NCBI GenBank assembly: GCA_023131225.1
Contig: JAGLZW010000036.1
Coordinates: forward strand, 1 to 64,000
Direction of reading: 5' to 3'
DNA from: Candidatus Bathyarchaeota archaeon
GTDB taxonomy: Archaea; Thermoproteota; Bathyarchaeia; Bathyarchaeales; SOJC01
Length of the DNA stretch: 64,000 nucleotides
Shown here: piece after piece, positions 51,388 to 61,182 of the stretch
How positions within the stretch are numbered: the stretch's first letter is position 1
How the letters are laid out: every line of letters begins with the position of its first letter
Translations under genes and position numbers: made by a program
The notes under the pieces: model-generated
Database searches by the model: none
What the model saw: only the letters and a program-made list of their open reading frames with translations
What the model was told of the DNA's origin: nothing

Positions 51388-52410
51388 ATGTTTTTAGATA
51401 TACATTCAAACGCTTGGCAAGATGGTTTAACGTACATGATACTCCCACTCATCCTTTTGGCGCTTGGTTTAGTGGGTCTTTTTTTGGGTTCGCAACTATC
51501 CGTAAGAGGTTTTGAGAACATAGCACGCCACTTCGGACTCTCTCATCTGTTCATAGGGTTAACGATAGTAGCCATAGGAACCTCTTTGCCAGAAATAGCG
51601 GTCAGTGTAGTAGGAGCCATAGATATACTTGCGGGTGCTGAAATGGCTGCGGTTTCTGGTATCGTGGTCGGCAACAAAATCGGTTCTTACATCAACCAAG
51701 TCACCATAATTATGGGTATCGTAGGGCTTGCTGGAGCAATGTCCATAACCAAACGGGAACTGAAGAGGGAGGGAACCATGCTAATTCTGTCCATAATTCT
51801 CTTTGCTCTAGTCGCCTTGGACTTGAAAATAACTCCTCTGGAAGGAGTTGTTGTCACACTCGCTTATCTGCTATACTTCATTTACCTCGTCAAACAAGAA
51901 GTACACCCTTCCAAATCAACCCCTAAAGTAGAAAAAGAAAAACCAGAAATGCACCTCGTCAAAGATCTCTTGATGATCCTCATTGGGATGGGTATTCTCC
52001 TTTTGGCTGCAGAATTTGTTGTTGAAGGAAGTGTTCAACTGGCTGAGTTATGGCATGTCCCCCCTTCTGTTGCGGGGGTGCTAATAGTTGGCTTAGGCAC
52101 AGGTTTGCCAGAACTCACAATCGCCATAATCGCCTTGCGGAGAGGCGCAGCAGGCATAGCGGTGGGCGACATGGTTGGGAGCAACATCTGCGACATCCTC
52201 TTCTCTTTGGGTGCAGGGGCCATGATCTCCGGGTTTACAGTTAATCCTGTGCTGTTATGGTTTGACATTCCCTTCATGTTCCTGGTAGCTTTTCTTGTGA
52301 TAGGTTTGTTTTTGAGGAATATGCGACTTGAAAGGAAGGAGGCGCTGGTGCTCATACTCGTTTACGTGTCTTATGTGTTTTTGAAACTGACGTTTTTCAT
52401 GGGAGGTTAG
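51388..52410 (+). CDS. Cation/calcium antiporter (CaCA family, NCX-like)
   Basis: 340 residues, about ten transmembrane helices in two inverted halves. The alpha repeats are visible: VAIGTSLPEIAVSVVGAIDI with GIVVGNKIGSYINQ, and GLGTGLPELTIAIIALRRG with GDMVGSNICDIL. They hold the ion-binding Glu and Asn residues. A cytosolic loop with Lys/Glu lies in the middle (KQEVHPSKSTPKVEKEKPEM). It exchanges Ca2+ (or another cation) for Na+ or H+. The next gene starts directly after the stop codon with its ribosome site inside this gene. Confidence 0.92.
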   Translation: MFLDIHSNAWQDGLTYMILPLILLALGLVGLFLGSQLSVRGFENIARHFGLSHLFIGLTIVAIGTSLPEIAVSVVGAIDILAGAEMAAVSGIVVGNKIGSYINQVTIIMGIVGLAGAMSITKRELKREGTMLILSIILFALVALDLKITPLEGVVVTLAYLLYFIYLVKQEVHPSKSTPKVEKEKPEMHLVKDLLMILIGMGILLLAAEFVVEGSVQLAELWHVPPSVAGVLIVGLGTGLPELTIAIIALRRGAAGIAVGDMVGSNICDILFSLGAGAMISGFTVNPVLLWFDIPFMFLVAFLVIGLFLRNMRLERKEALVLILVYVSYVFLKLTFFMGG

Positions 52411-52683
52411 ATGGAGAGGAGGAAGAGAGACATCTTGATAAAGACCGAGAAAACAAAGCAACTATTGATGAACACGATATTAAGATTGCTGGAGCAACAC
52501 GGAGGACTAACCTGTTTTGAACTGACATATCGAATGAAATTTTGTGAGGGCGGCACGACAACCAACTATGACAGGAGAAGAATCGTTAGGTATCTGCTGT
52601 TACTGAGGAATTTAGATAAAGTCGAGTTCGATAAGACAACTAAGATTTGGAGTCTAAGGTGGCTTAAACGGGCGGTTAGATAG
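52411..52683 (+). CDS. Small winged-helix-like protein
   Basis: 90 basic residues: TKQLLMNTILRLLEQHGGLT, CFELTYRMKFCEGGTTTNYD, RRRIVRYLLLLRNLDKVEFD then KTTKIWSLRWLKRA. Helix-turn-helix pattern with a short wing, resembling small archaeal winged-helix DNA-binding proteins. GGAGG ribosome site inside the antiporter gene. It begins with no gap after the antiporter, so it probably regulates or belongs to that operon. Confidence 0.7.
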   Translation: MERRKRDILIKTEKTKQLLMNTILRLLEQHGGLTCFELTYRMKFCEGGTTTNYDRRRIVRYLLLLRNLDKVEFDKTTKIWSLRWLKRAVR

Positions 52684-52687
52684 AAAC

Positions 52688-52897
52688 ATGATAAAATTAT
52701 TGGAAAGGCCTGATGTAGTTGCTATTTCCGTAATAACATCGCTCTCCTTGGCACTCTTAGCCTATAACCATCTGATTATTGGATTCCTCGACTACAGCTT
52801 GCTTTTCCTATGCATCGTCATTCTATGCATTATCTACCTACTTGCTTTTATCTTAGCATTAGCTCTTTCAAATTCCTCGCGAGGAGGGGTCAAGTGA
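52688..52897 (+). CDS. Small membrane protein
   Basis: 69 residues with two transmembrane helices (about 9-30 and 34-60) and a short basic end (SNSSRGGVK). No family is recognised. It starts four bases after the winged-helix gene and its last codons carry the GGAGG site and GTG start of the next gene, so it is part of a tight operon. Confidence 0.6.
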   Translation: MIKLLERPDVVAISVITSLSLALLAYNHLIIGFLDYSLLFLCIVILCIIYLLAFILALALSNSSRGGVK

Positions 52898-53082
52898 AAA
52901 AGAAACTTACTATCACACATCTTTGGATGTTTGCTTGCGTTGCTTACGGATCCGCTATCATCATGGCTTTCCAAGGAAGGATTGTAGGCTCTATTCTTTC
53001 TGCAGTGTTGTGTCTGTCGCTGTTGACTTGCACAAGGTGGGTGAGAGACAACGGAGAAGTTGAAATTCGGCGTTCTGAATGA
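52894..53082 (+). CDS. Small membrane protein, coupled to the preceding one
   Basis: 62 residues from a GTG that overlaps the previous stop codon (GTGA), with GAGGAGG upstream. Two hydrophobic segments (LWMFACVAYGSAIIMAF, GSILSAVLCLSLLTC) then a charged tail RWVRDNGEVEIRRSE. Size and spacing suggest a partner of 52688; together they could form a small membrane complex linked to the antiporter. The function is unknown. Confidence 0.55.
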   Translation: MKKKLTITHLWMFACVAYGSAIIMAFQGRIVGSILSAVLCLSLLTCTRWVRDNGEVEIRRSE

Positions 53083-53373
53083 TAGGTTAAGTAGCGGTAG
53101 CAAATGGCACTAGCCTCGAGTGACACGGCTGAAAACCAATGAGCCCAGAGGATTTTACACATTCAAACTTCCTAAGAGAAGAAAGAAATGAATAACAAGA
53201 GCGTCTAAATATCAACCTTTACCAAAACCCGACACTTACTAGTGACCAACAGAGAAAGACGCGCGCGAACCTGCGATTAGAGACATATGAAAATTTATAT
53301 TAAGCTAAACGTACTGCTATAATCCAAATGAGTGCGGAAGATGAAAACACCGTCTTCTCAACGTGGTTGACGC

Positions 53374-53973
53374 ATGATAGAACGCGTTAAAACTTTCTTC
53401 CGGAGAACTAGACAGTATATACAGATTACGCAAATGACCCCTATTGCTAGAAGATACTTTATCAAGGACGGTTTTGACGGCTCAATGACCATGCTGGGTA
53501 TTATTATAGGCTTTTGGAGCGTGGGAGTCACAAAGCCTGAAATAATCGTCACCGCGGGGTTAGGGGCATGTCTAGCTATGGGGATATCCGGCCTTTTCGG
53601 CGCCTACATGACTGAAAAAGCTGAGAGACAGAGACAGCTTAAAACGCTCGAGGCTGCCATGCTCACCGATCTCAGCGGCTCAATACACAATGATGCTTCT
53701 GACTTTGTTTCTATGTATGCCGCATTTATTGATGGTTCATCACCTGTATTGACGGGGGTGATTTCTCTTGTCCCCTTCATTCTCGCGTTGACGGGAACGT
53801 TTCTCATCGGGGACGCTTACATTGTCTCGGTCATTCTCACCTTAATCACATTGTTTTCTTTAGGCCTTTATCTGGGGAGAATCGCGAAGGCGAACATTTT
53901 GTTATACGGCGCCCAGATGGTTGCCATCGGAATAGTCACAGTAGCCATATTCCTTCTACTAAGCGCCATTTAA
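53374..53973 (+). CDS. VIT1/CCC1-family transporter
   Basis: 199 residues with about five transmembrane helices. YFIKDGFDGSMTMLGIIIGF is the typical first helix of VIT family proteins; EKAERQRQLKTLEAAMLTDL is the cytosolic metal-binding-like region. Family members move Fe2+ or Mn2+ out of the cytosol in exchange for H+. It is shorter than plant VIT1 (about 250) but similar to archaeal VIT-like proteins. It is a single gene. Confidence 0.8.
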   Translation: MIERVKTFFRRTRQYIQITQMTPIARRYFIKDGFDGSMTMLGIIIGFWSVGVTKPEIIVTAGLGACLAMGISGLFGAYMTEKAERQRQLKTLEAAMLTDLSGSIHNDASDFVSMYAAFIDGSSPVLTGVISLVPFILALTGTFLIGDAYIVSVILTLITLFSLGLYLGRIAKANILLYGAQMVAIGIVTVAIFLLLSAI

Positions 53974-54336
53974 CCTTTCTACTGACCAAATCGCCTTCAA
54001 TCGCCTTCAAGTCACCCAAATTTTGAGACCACAAAAGCCGGGACAACATGTACGACTTGTAGCAAACAAAAGTGCCTAATCGCCTTAAGTTGATGTTTTT
54101 TGATGAGCTTTCCTCTGACAGCAACTTTTCTAGATAAACACGGCGCGAATAAAAGATAAAGCCAGAGTTAGATGTTAAAGGCTGTAACCGAATTGGTTGT
54201 TCAGACAGAGGCGCAAACGTCGCCATCATTTAAATATCTAATACCGATGAATATTTTTAAAGAATAAATATTATGTAATTTCATAAGTGCATGAAACGAT
54301 AATGGAGGAAAACAGAGTACGCCTAAACCCCTCAAA
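53974..54336. other. Intergenic region with direct and inverted repeats
   Basis: AATCGCCTTCA occurs twice in tandem near 53988-54010 and a related TAATCGCCTTAA near 54076. An inverted repeat precedes the next gene (see 54250). No gene was seen. Confidence 0.4.
54250..54272. promoter_or_regulatory. AT-rich inverted repeat before the ArsR-like gene
   Basis: AATATTT (54250-54256) and AAATATT (54266-54272) separated by nine bases, about 65 bases before the 54337 start. It could be an operator or simply the TATA region. Confidence 0.3.
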
Positions 54337-54906
54337 ATGAGTGTTTGCATCGTAGATGCCCCCGACAAGATCCGATTACTCGCCGACTTCACGCGAACGG
54401 AAATTCTACAGCTACTGTGCGAACATCCCATGACAGAGGCTCAACTCTCCGACGAACTCGGTCTGACAAGAGCCGCGATTGGCTATCACCTCAAGCTGCT
54501 GATGAAGGCCCAACTCATTTACTTAGAAAGAGTTGAGCCCGAGGAACATGGCATCTTACAGAAATTCTACAGCCCTGTAGCGGCTTTCTTCATAGTAAAC
54601 TGCGATCATATACCAAAGGATGTTAAGAGATTCTTTATACAGATGCAGATTGTGAATCTAAGAGGAATCTTCATCGCTTTCCAGCTGCAACACCGTTTCT
54701 TTGGCGTCTCACCCGAGACCCTTGAAAAGTTGGCTCTGATGATGCTCAAGCAACTTGAGAATACCGGCCGAAAATACTCAAAAGAGGGCCCAGTAGAAAA
54801 CGCTGAGACCCTAAAAGTAAAGATATACGCCGAAGCCCTCAGAGTCCTTACTAAACAAGACGAGTGGCACGCCCTATTCAGAAAGTCCAGAGAACCTAAA
54901 CTTTAG
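54337..54906 (+). CDS. ArsR-like winged-helix transcription regulator
   Basis: 189 residues. The winged helix (about 8-75) reads DKIRLLADFTRTEILQLLCE, MTEAQLSDELGLTRAAIGYH and LKLLMKAQLIYLERVEPEEH. A helical C-terminal domain follows (FFIQMQIVNLRGIFIAFQLQ) and could mediate dimerisation or ligand sensing. No thiol metal site is evident. It is a single gene, and its target is unknown; the inverted repeat at 54250 suggests autoregulation. Confidence 0.85.
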   Translation: MSVCIVDAPDKIRLLADFTRTEILQLLCEHPMTEAQLSDELGLTRAAIGYHLKLLMKAQLIYLERVEPEEHGILQKFYSPVAAFFIVNCDHIPKDVKRFFIQMQIVNLRGIFIAFQLQHRFFGVSPETLEKLALMMLKQLENTGRKYSKEGPVENAETLKVKIYAEALRVLTKQDEWHALFRKSREPKL

Positions 54907-55028
54907 AGAACTCTGCGCGGCGCTCGCACATTAAGCGGAACGCCTACAAAATTTGCGTAGCATCTTGCCAAATGTAAACGTTAAATAGTTTATTGCTTTT
55001 AGTAGTCTTCTCTGGAGAGAGAACGGGA

Positions 55029-56201
55029 ATGTCTTCAATATTTGCGAGAAGAATGCAAGATCTAGGCACAGAAACCGCATTTGAGGTGCTTGCAAAAGCT
55101 AAAGCCTTAGAAAAACAAGGTCGCGAAATAATCCACCTCGAAATTGGTGAGCCAGACTTTGATACACCTAAAAATATCAGAGACGCAGCAACAAAAGCCA
55201 TGAACTCCGGCTATACGCATTATGTTCCTGCCGCTGGAATTCCTGAACTGAGAGAAGCCATAGCAGAACACATCTCAGAAACAAGACACATTACAGTAAA
55301 CCCTGAAGAAGTTGTTGTGACACCTGGCGCCAAGCCAATAATATTCTTCGGCATACTGGCTTGCGTCGAAATAGGTGACGAAGTGATGTATCCAAACCCG
55401 GGGTTTCCAATATATGAATCTCTGATAAAATTCATCGGCGCGAAACCAGTGCCCATGCCACTGAAAGAAGAAAACGATTTTGCAATAGACACAGTGGACA
55501 CATTGGAAAAAATCTCAGACAAAACCAAGATGATTATTCTTAACTTTCCAGAAAACCCCACAGGCGGCGTGTTAACAAAAGAGAACTTGGAAACTATCGC
55601 TGACAAAGTCAAAGACAGAGACGATTTGATTATAGTTTCAGATGAAATGTACAGTCGGATGATTTACGAAGGTGAGCATAGAAGCATTGCTTCACTTCCA
55701 GGAATAAAAGACAAAACAGTGATAATAGACGGGTTCTCAAAAACATACGCTATGACTGGGTGGCGACTGGGTTACGGAGTTATGCCAAAGAACCTGGCAG
55801 AAAAAATCACGCAGCTCATGATAAACTCTAACTCTTGCACTTGTGCTTTCTCACAGATGGCGGGCGTCGAAGCTTTACGTGGTCCTCAAGATGAGGTAAA
55901 AAGGATGGTGGAAGAGCTAAAGCGAAGACGCGAAGTCATAGTATCTGGCTTAAACAGAATAGAGGGCATAACCTGCAAGAAACCTCAAGCTACGTTCTAT
56001 GTCTTCCCAAACGTGAAAGAAGTAAACATGGACAGCCGAAAACTACCGGACTTTCTGCTTAATAAGGCAGGCGTGGCCACGTTGTCAGGCACGGCTTTCG
56101 GCGAGTATGGCGAAGGCTACATGCGATTCTCATTTGCCAACTCTATTCCTAACATCGAAAAAGCCTTGACACGGACAGACGAAGCACTTCAAACTCTCTA
56201 A
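55029..56201 (+). CDS. Pyridoxal-phosphate aspartate aminotransferase (class I/II)
   Basis: 390 residues from the ATG at 55029 (GGAG upstream, MSSIFARRMQDLGTETAFEV); the frame opens 12 codons earlier. Substrate-binding and PLP motifs: IIHLEIGEPDFDTPKNIRDA, VTPGAKPII, LNFPENPTGGVL, VSDEMYSRMIYEG and the Schiff-base Lys in DGFSKTYAMTGWRLGYG. Final arginine in YMRFSFANS. It transfers amino groups between aspartate (or a related amino acid) and 2-oxoglutarate. It is followed by a T-run terminator. Confidence 0.92.
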   Translation: MSSIFARRMQDLGTETAFEVLAKAKALEKQGREIIHLEIGEPDFDTPKNIRDAATKAMNSGYTHYVPAAGIPELREAIAEHISETRHITVNPEEVVVTPGAKPIIFFGILACVEIGDEVMYPNPGFPIYESLIKFIGAKPVPMPLKEENDFAIDTVDTLEKISDKTKMIILNFPENPTGGVLTKENLETIADKVKDRDDLIIVSDEMYSRMIYEGEHRSIASLPGIKDKTVIIDGFSKTYAMTGWRLGYGVMPKNLAEKITQLMINSNSCTCAFSQMAGVEALRGPQDEVKRMVEELKRRREVIVSGLNRIEGITCKKPQATFYVFPNVKEVNMDSRKLPDFLLNKAGVATLSGTAFGEYGEGYMRFSFANSIPNIEKALTRTDEALQTL

Positions 56202-56208
56202 ACTCTTC

Positions 56209-56215
56209 TTTTTTT
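56209..56215 (+). terminator. T-run terminator
   Basis: Seven T about eight bases after the aminotransferase stop codon. Confidence 0.45.
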
Positions 56216-56436
56216 ATCGGCTCTCACTAGATGACCAGCAAACAGTTAGCTATTTAGATGAAGCGCTCTTTGTTTTCTAGAAACTTAATTGAATATTTTT
56301 CCCATTAGCATCGAACGTTGTAGGAAAAATTTCTCTGTTGGACTTTCGCTTCTTCAACTAACGCCGTATATATGTTCTTAGCGGTTCTTTCCTTTAATTT
56401 CCCTTCTGCGCCCTCTTCATAGCTTATCGAAATTGA

Positions 56437-58119
56437 CTAGAAAATAGTTAATGGCTTGTATTCACCATAAACTTCCCGCAGAACGTCGCATATTTCACCT
56501 ACTGTAGCATATTCCTTAACAGCCACTAAGATAGGTGGCACAAGGTTTTCTGTTTCCTCTTCAGCCAAATGACGCAAAATTTCAAGAGCGTCCCTAACTT
56601 TTCGGTTGTTCCTTTCCTTTTTCACGCGGCTCAACCGTTCAACCACTTTCATTTCAATAGCAGAGTCAACCCGCAAAAGCTTGATAGGCACTTCCTCTTC
56701 AGTTATGAATTCGTTTACACCAACAATTGTGCGGTCTTTTTTCTCAACTTCTCTTTGGTATTTGTAGGCACTTTCTATAATTTCACGCTGCATGTAACCT
56801 TTTTCTATGGTGTTCACCGCGCCTCCCTGTCGGTCGATTTCCTCAATGTAGCGCATAGCATCTTCCTCAATCTGAGTGGTTAAAGCCTCAATGCAATAGC
56901 TTCCAGCAGTTGGATCAACAGTGTCCGCAACACCACTTTCGCAGGCAATAATTTGCTGTGTGCGCAGAGCGACAGTTACAGCCTTTTGACTTGGTAATGC
57001 GTATGCTTCGTCGAAACTGTTGGTGTGCAAGCTTTGTGTTCCGCCGAGCACTGCTGCAAGGGCTTGAAGTGCAACGCGAACGATGTTGTTGTGGGGTTGC
57101 TGTGCAGTTAACGCCACGCCGCTCGTCTGTATGTGGAAGCGCAATTGCCAAGATGAAGGCTTTCCAGCTCCGAATCTTTCTCGCATTATACGCGCCCATA
57201 ATCGCCGAGCAGCTCGAAATTTGGCGATTTCTTCAAGAAAATTGTTGTGACATGCAAAAAAGAAGGAGAGCCTTCTGGCAAAGTTGTCTACGTTCAAGCC
57301 ACGGTCAATTGCCGCTTGCACGTAAGCGATGCCATTAGCAAGAGTGAAGGCAACTTCCTGAACCGCTGTTGCGCCTGCCTCGCGAATGTGGTAACCACTT
57401 ATGCTTATCGTGTTCCAGCGGGGCATGTTCTTGCTACAGTATTCGAAAATGTCCGTGACGAGTTTCATGCTTGGTTTAGGAGGGTAAATGTACATGCCAC
57501 GAGCCACGTATTCTTTGAGAACGTCGTTTTGAACGGTGCCACCTAGGGTCGACGGGGAGACCCCTTGTTTTTGTGCTATGGCGACGTACATGGCCAGAAG
57601 CACTGCGGCGGGCGCGTTTATCGTCATGCTCGTCGATACTTTATCTAGGGATATCTCTTCAAACAAGAGCTCCATTTCCTTCAATGTGCCAACGCTTACC
57701 CCTACTTTTCCAACTTCACCCAGCGCCAGAGGATGATCACAGTCCAATCCAATCTGTGTAGGAAAGTCAAAAGCCACGCTTAAGCCAGTCTGGCCCTGAT
57801 GAAGCAAGTATCTAAAACGCTGATTTGTCTGCTCTGCTGTCCCAAACCCCGCGTATTGCCGCATAGTCCAAAATCGAGCACGATACATTGTTGGATAAAC
57901 ACCGCGAGTATAAGGGTATTCACCTGGAAAGCCTAAATCTTGAATGTAGTCCAAGTCTTTTGCTTCAAGGGGAGTATAGAGTCTTTCAACTGTGATGTTT
58001 GAGCTGGTCCGAAACTTGTTCTTTCTTTCTGGAAGACGCGTCAGAGTTTTTTCTACCGTCTCCTTTTCCCATTTCTCCTTTTTCCCTTTGAGATATTCGG
58101 AATCTTGCGGGTTCGTCAA
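56437..58119 (-). CDS. mcmA1: Methylmalonyl-CoA mutase large subunit (catalytic domain only)
   Basis: 560 residues. The TIM-barrel substrate domain is complete: [58 protein letters not shown] and [19 protein letters not shown]. The B12-binding domain of one-chain mutases is absent, as in archaeal two-subunit enzymes where a ~140-residue small subunit carries cobalamin. That small subunit is not in the window. It interconverts methylmalonyl-CoA and succinyl-CoA, completing the route from propionyl-CoA with the genes at 39319 and 42045. TTG start with GGTGA upstream. Confidence 0.93.
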   Translation of the reverse strand: MTNPQDSEYLKGKKEKWEKETVEKTLTRLPERKNKFRTSSNITVERLYTPLEAKDLDYIQDLGFPGEYPYTRGVYPTMYRARFWTMRQYAGFGTAEQTNQRFRYLLHQGQTGLSVAFDFPTQIGLDCDHPLALGEVGKVGVSVGTLKEMELLFEEISLDKVSTSMTINAPAAVLLAMYVAIAQKQGVSPSTLGGTVQNDVLKEYVARGMYIYPPKPSMKLVTDIFEYCSKNMPRWNTISISGYHIREAGATAVQEVAFTLANGIAYVQAAIDRGLNVDNFARRLSFFFACHNNFLEEIAKFRAARRLWARIMRERFGAGKPSSWQLRFHIQTSGVALTAQQPHNNIVRVALQALAAVLGGTQSLHTNSFDEAYALPSQKAVTVALRTQQIIACESGVADTVDPTAGSYCIEALTTQIEEDAMRYIEEIDRQGGAVNTIEKGYMQREIIESAYKYQREVEKKDRTIVGVNEFITEEEVPIKLLRVDSAIEMKVVERLSRVKKERNNRKVRDALEILRHLAEEETENLVPPILVAVKEYATVGEICDVLREVYGEYKPLTIF

Positions 58120-58251
58120 TCTGGTTTCACCGCTCTATTGCCATTATATTCTAATGTTCTTAGATTGATATGTTATTGTTCCTTATTGTATATTCTTGAT
58201 GCCTTGTAGTTTGTGTTTGGAATTTGGGGCGTAAGGATGCTGGACTACGTC

Positions 58252-59643
58252 CTAGGTTTTTCCGGTTATTTTCATTTTTTCGGCTCTTATTATGGGGCTT
58301 TGAACGGATGGTATTCCCCATGACTCGAGGATTTTGAACTCTCTGCTTATGCCAGAGATGTTCTTCATAAGTTCGTATGAGTTGCCTGAAATCATAGTTC
58401 CAATAAGAGGATGCTTTATTTCTCCATTTTCAATCAAGAAACCTTGCTTAACGCTGCCAGAGAAGTTACCGTTACTGAGCTCTGTATTACCTGAGAAGCG
58501 CCCTACAAGGACTCCTTTATCAACCTCTTCGATGAGCTGCTCTTTTGTCCAGTCGCCTGATTTTATGATAAGGTTGCTGGGAATCAATTGTGGAGGAGAT
58601 TCGAATGGTAACGATGGAACAAAGAATAAACCTAGTCGCCTTCTTGAAGCGTTGCCTGTGCTTTCTGTTCCTTCTTTCTTTGAGGTGTAGGTGTTGAATA
58701 GGAAGTTCTTCAAAACTCCTTTCTCCAGAATCGACGTTCTCTTTCTTGGATTACCCTCGTCGTCAAAAGTCTTGGTCATCATCCCTCCTTCCAGTAGACC
58801 ATCATCGATTACATTCAGTTGTGGAACCGCCAGTTCGCTTCCAATCTTTCCCTTAAGAGGACTTGCATTTCGTTGGACATTATCGCTCCTGACGCCGAAG
58901 GCTAAGGTCCCGCCTATCAGTTCTGCCGCTGGAGCGAAATCTAAAATAACGGTACCTTCGAAGGAATCTATTTTTTTGGCCCCAAACTGCTTCACTGCTT
59001 TTTCAGCAAAAGTTGTTCCGATCTTTTCAACGTTTAGATCTAGTTGGCGTGAGTAGCCCTCTTCTGCTACGAAAGATGTTACTTCACCATTTTCTCTCGC
59101 TAGACCTGATATAAAGACTCCCATAAATGTTCCTTCTTCAACCACATCTACGCCCTCAGTATTTGCCAAAGCCTCCTCTTCGACTCGAATTTCCATTCCA
59201 CCCATATCAGCTCTCACTCGTTGATCATAATTCAATGCTGTATCAAGCATGTTTTTCGTCATTTCTACAGCGTTTTCAACTTGAAAATCCACAATTCTCT
59301 TGTCGTAGATTCCTTCAGCTTTCAGGAAAGGTTTCGGATGTGGTAGGATATTGTTGGGGTCAGGAATACTGGCTTTAGCTATGTGGTAGGCGTTTTCAAC
59401 TATTTGTTTGACTTTTTTTTCTGCCAGCTTGTCGATATGCGAGAAGCCACATGCATTATCTCTTATTATTCTAATCCCGACTCCGCCAATTTCTTGGACA
59501 GATTCATTGGAGATGGCGCCCTGTTCAACATGGACCATGATGCTTTTCTGTTTTAGCACGTATGCTTCAGCAGCGTCAGCCCCAAGTTTTCGGGCGTATC
59601 GAACAGCTTTTTCTGCAATTATTGAGACTTCCATTTTCATCAC
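58252..59643 (-). CDS. TldE/PmbA-family metalloprotease-like protein
   Basis: 463 residues, TldE/PmbA type: RYARKLGADAAEAYVLKQKS, GVGIRIIRDNACGF, SFEGTVILDFAPAAELIGGT, GNASRRRLGLFF, and C-terminal GRFSGNTELSNGNFSGSVKQ. PmbA/TldE lacks the HEXXH metal site of TldD and forms a heterodimer with it that degrades unfolded peptides and matures some RiPPs. Its start overlaps the stop codon of the TldD gene by four bases. Confidence 0.9.
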   Translation of the reverse strand: MMKMEVSIIAEKAVRYARKLGADAAEAYVLKQKSIMVHVEQGAISNESVQEIGGVGIRIIRDNACGFSHIDKLAEKKVKQIVENAYHIAKASIPDPNNILPHPKPFLKAEGIYDKRIVDFQVENAVEMTKNMLDTALNYDQRVRADMGGMEIRVEEEALANTEGVDVVEEGTFMGVFISGLARENGEVTSFVAEEGYSRQLDLNVEKIGTTFAEKAVKQFGAKKIDSFEGTVILDFAPAAELIGGTLAFGVRSDNVQRNASPLKGKIGSELAVPQLNVIDDGLLEGGMMTKTFDDEGNPRKRTSILEKGVLKNFLFNTYTSKKEGTESTGNASRRRLGLFFVPSLPFESPPQLIPSNLIIKSGDWTKEQLIEEVDKGVLVGRFSGNTELSNGNFSGSVKQGFLIENGEIKHPLIGTMISGNSYELMKNISGISREFKILESWGIPSVQSPIIRAEKMKITGKT

Positions 59644-61019
59644 ACTCCGCCGAAAAGCATTTTGCAGCGTACAGTTGGACCTCCAGCGTCCACTTTGGCT
59701 ATCTGCATCTTTCCACAGTAACCTCTTCCCAACTCAAGGCTGAAATCTTTGCCCAATGCATCTACACTCTTCAGCACATCATAAGCACTGCCAGAAATAG
59801 TTACTCCTCTGAAAGATTCTCCAATCTCTCCGTTACGTATTTTGCAGGCTTCTTGAACGCCAAACATAAACTCAGCGTTGCTGTCAGCTTGCCCACTGCC
59901 AGAACCGAATAGAACAAGTCCGTCCTTCGTATCTTGAATTATTTCTTCTCTATCCCAATCTCCCGCTTCAATATACGTTGCCCTCATTCTAATCAAAGGT
60001 ATATCACGGTAATTCCATGCCCGGCTATTACCTGTTGGCTCCACGTTGAATTTGGCAGCAGTTTCTCGGCTGTGTAAATAGCTTTTCAAAACGCCTTTCT
60101 CTATAACTACCGTCTTTTTCCCTTCTACTCCCTCATCATCGAAGGGAACCCAACCCGCACACCAAGGAATCGTGCCATCGTCAACCAATGTTACCATGTC
60201 ACTTGCCACCTTTTCTCCAATCTTTCCAGTTGCTGCGGTGCCAGAGATCACCAAGTCTGCTTCAACAGTATGCCCTATAGCTTCGTGACTCAACAAGCCT
60301 ACAAGTTCAGGATCTAAAATAGCCACATGCGTACCAGAGGGTACAACTTTTGCTGAAAGCAATCTTACAGCTCTTTCGCAGGCCCTCTTAGCCATTGCCT
60401 GAGGGTCTTTTGACCTAAAAATCTCCCATCCTCCTGTACGACACACTCCTTCGAAGACTTCAGTCATAACCCCGCCCTTTTTGGCAATCACCATCATAAA
60501 AAGCTCGGGTTTAACATCAAAAAGGTAACAATCAGAGCCTTCAGAATTTATGTAGCGTTTTTCTACCAAATTCTCATCGTACCTGACTGATGTTGAAGCT
60601 ATCTCGTTTGAATATTCTGTTATGAACTTGTCGAGTTCAAGTACAAGTTTGATTTTCTCTTCAAGAGAATGATCTTTTGGGTCATCTTTTACTTCTGCCA
60701 CTGCTTTTATTTTTGTTGCCTTAGCGGTGGCGAGTTCGCTCTTTGTAGTCTTTGCTGGTGCTGAGCTTACGGCTAGTCTCACAGCTTCTTCAACCTGATG
60801 AAGAAGGGTCGCTCGGTCAAGCAAGCTTGTAACAGCGAATCCCCAACTCCCATTCTTCAACGCTCTAATCCCATAACCTTCCAAAACACCTGAAGTAGCA
60901 CTATCTAACTCGCCTTTCTTGACATTTGCCATCGTTCTTGATCGCTTTTGGTATCTTACCTCTACGAAGTCAGCGCCTCGTGATAAGCCGTGGTTAATTA
61001 GAAATTGTAAATCCTCCAT
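59640..61019 (-). CDS. TldD-family metalloprotease
   Basis: 459 residues. LVGLLSHEAIGHTVEADLVI contains the HEAIGH zinc site (H-E-x-x-x-H), the catalytic signature of TldD. Other family parts: GYGIRALKNGSWGFAVTS, RNMRATYIEAGD-type RMRATYIEAGDWDREEIIQD and GSGSGQADSNAEFMFGVQEA. It is the active partner of TldE (58252). The complex cuts unstructured peptides. It is divergent from the chelatase-like gene (61183), with 160 bases between starts. Confidence 0.92.
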   Translation of the reverse strand: MEDLQFLINHGLSRGADFVEVRYQKRSRTMANVKKGELDSATSGVLEGYGIRALKNGSWGFAVTSLLDRATLLHQVEEAVRLAVSSAPAKTTKSELATAKATKIKAVAEVKDDPKDHSLEEKIKLVLELDKFITEYSNEIASTSVRYDENLVEKRYINSEGSDCYLFDVKPELFMMVIAKKGGVMTEVFEGVCRTGGWEIFRSKDPQAMAKRACERAVRLLSAKVVPSGTHVAILDPELVGLLSHEAIGHTVEADLVISGTAATGKIGEKVASDMVTLVDDGTIPWCAGWVPFDDEGVEGKKTVVIEKGVLKSYLHSRETAAKFNVEPTGNSRAWNYRDIPLIRMRATYIEAGDWDREEIIQDTKDGLVLFGSGSGQADSNAEFMFGVQEACKIRNGEIGESFRGVTISGSAYDVLKSVDALGKDFSLELGRGYCGKMQIAKVDAGGPTVRCKMLFGGV

Positions 61020-61182
61020 TTTTGAATCCTCGCCTTTCTTATTTCTACATGACTTAATTTAAGTCTAATCTCAGGCTCTTGCAGCAAGATATACAAAAAA
61101 GCTGTCTTGAGAGTTGCAAGATTGCAGGTTAGGTTACAGCTTATATCATTCCGCGTTCCTTAAATTAAGGGGAGAATAACAG

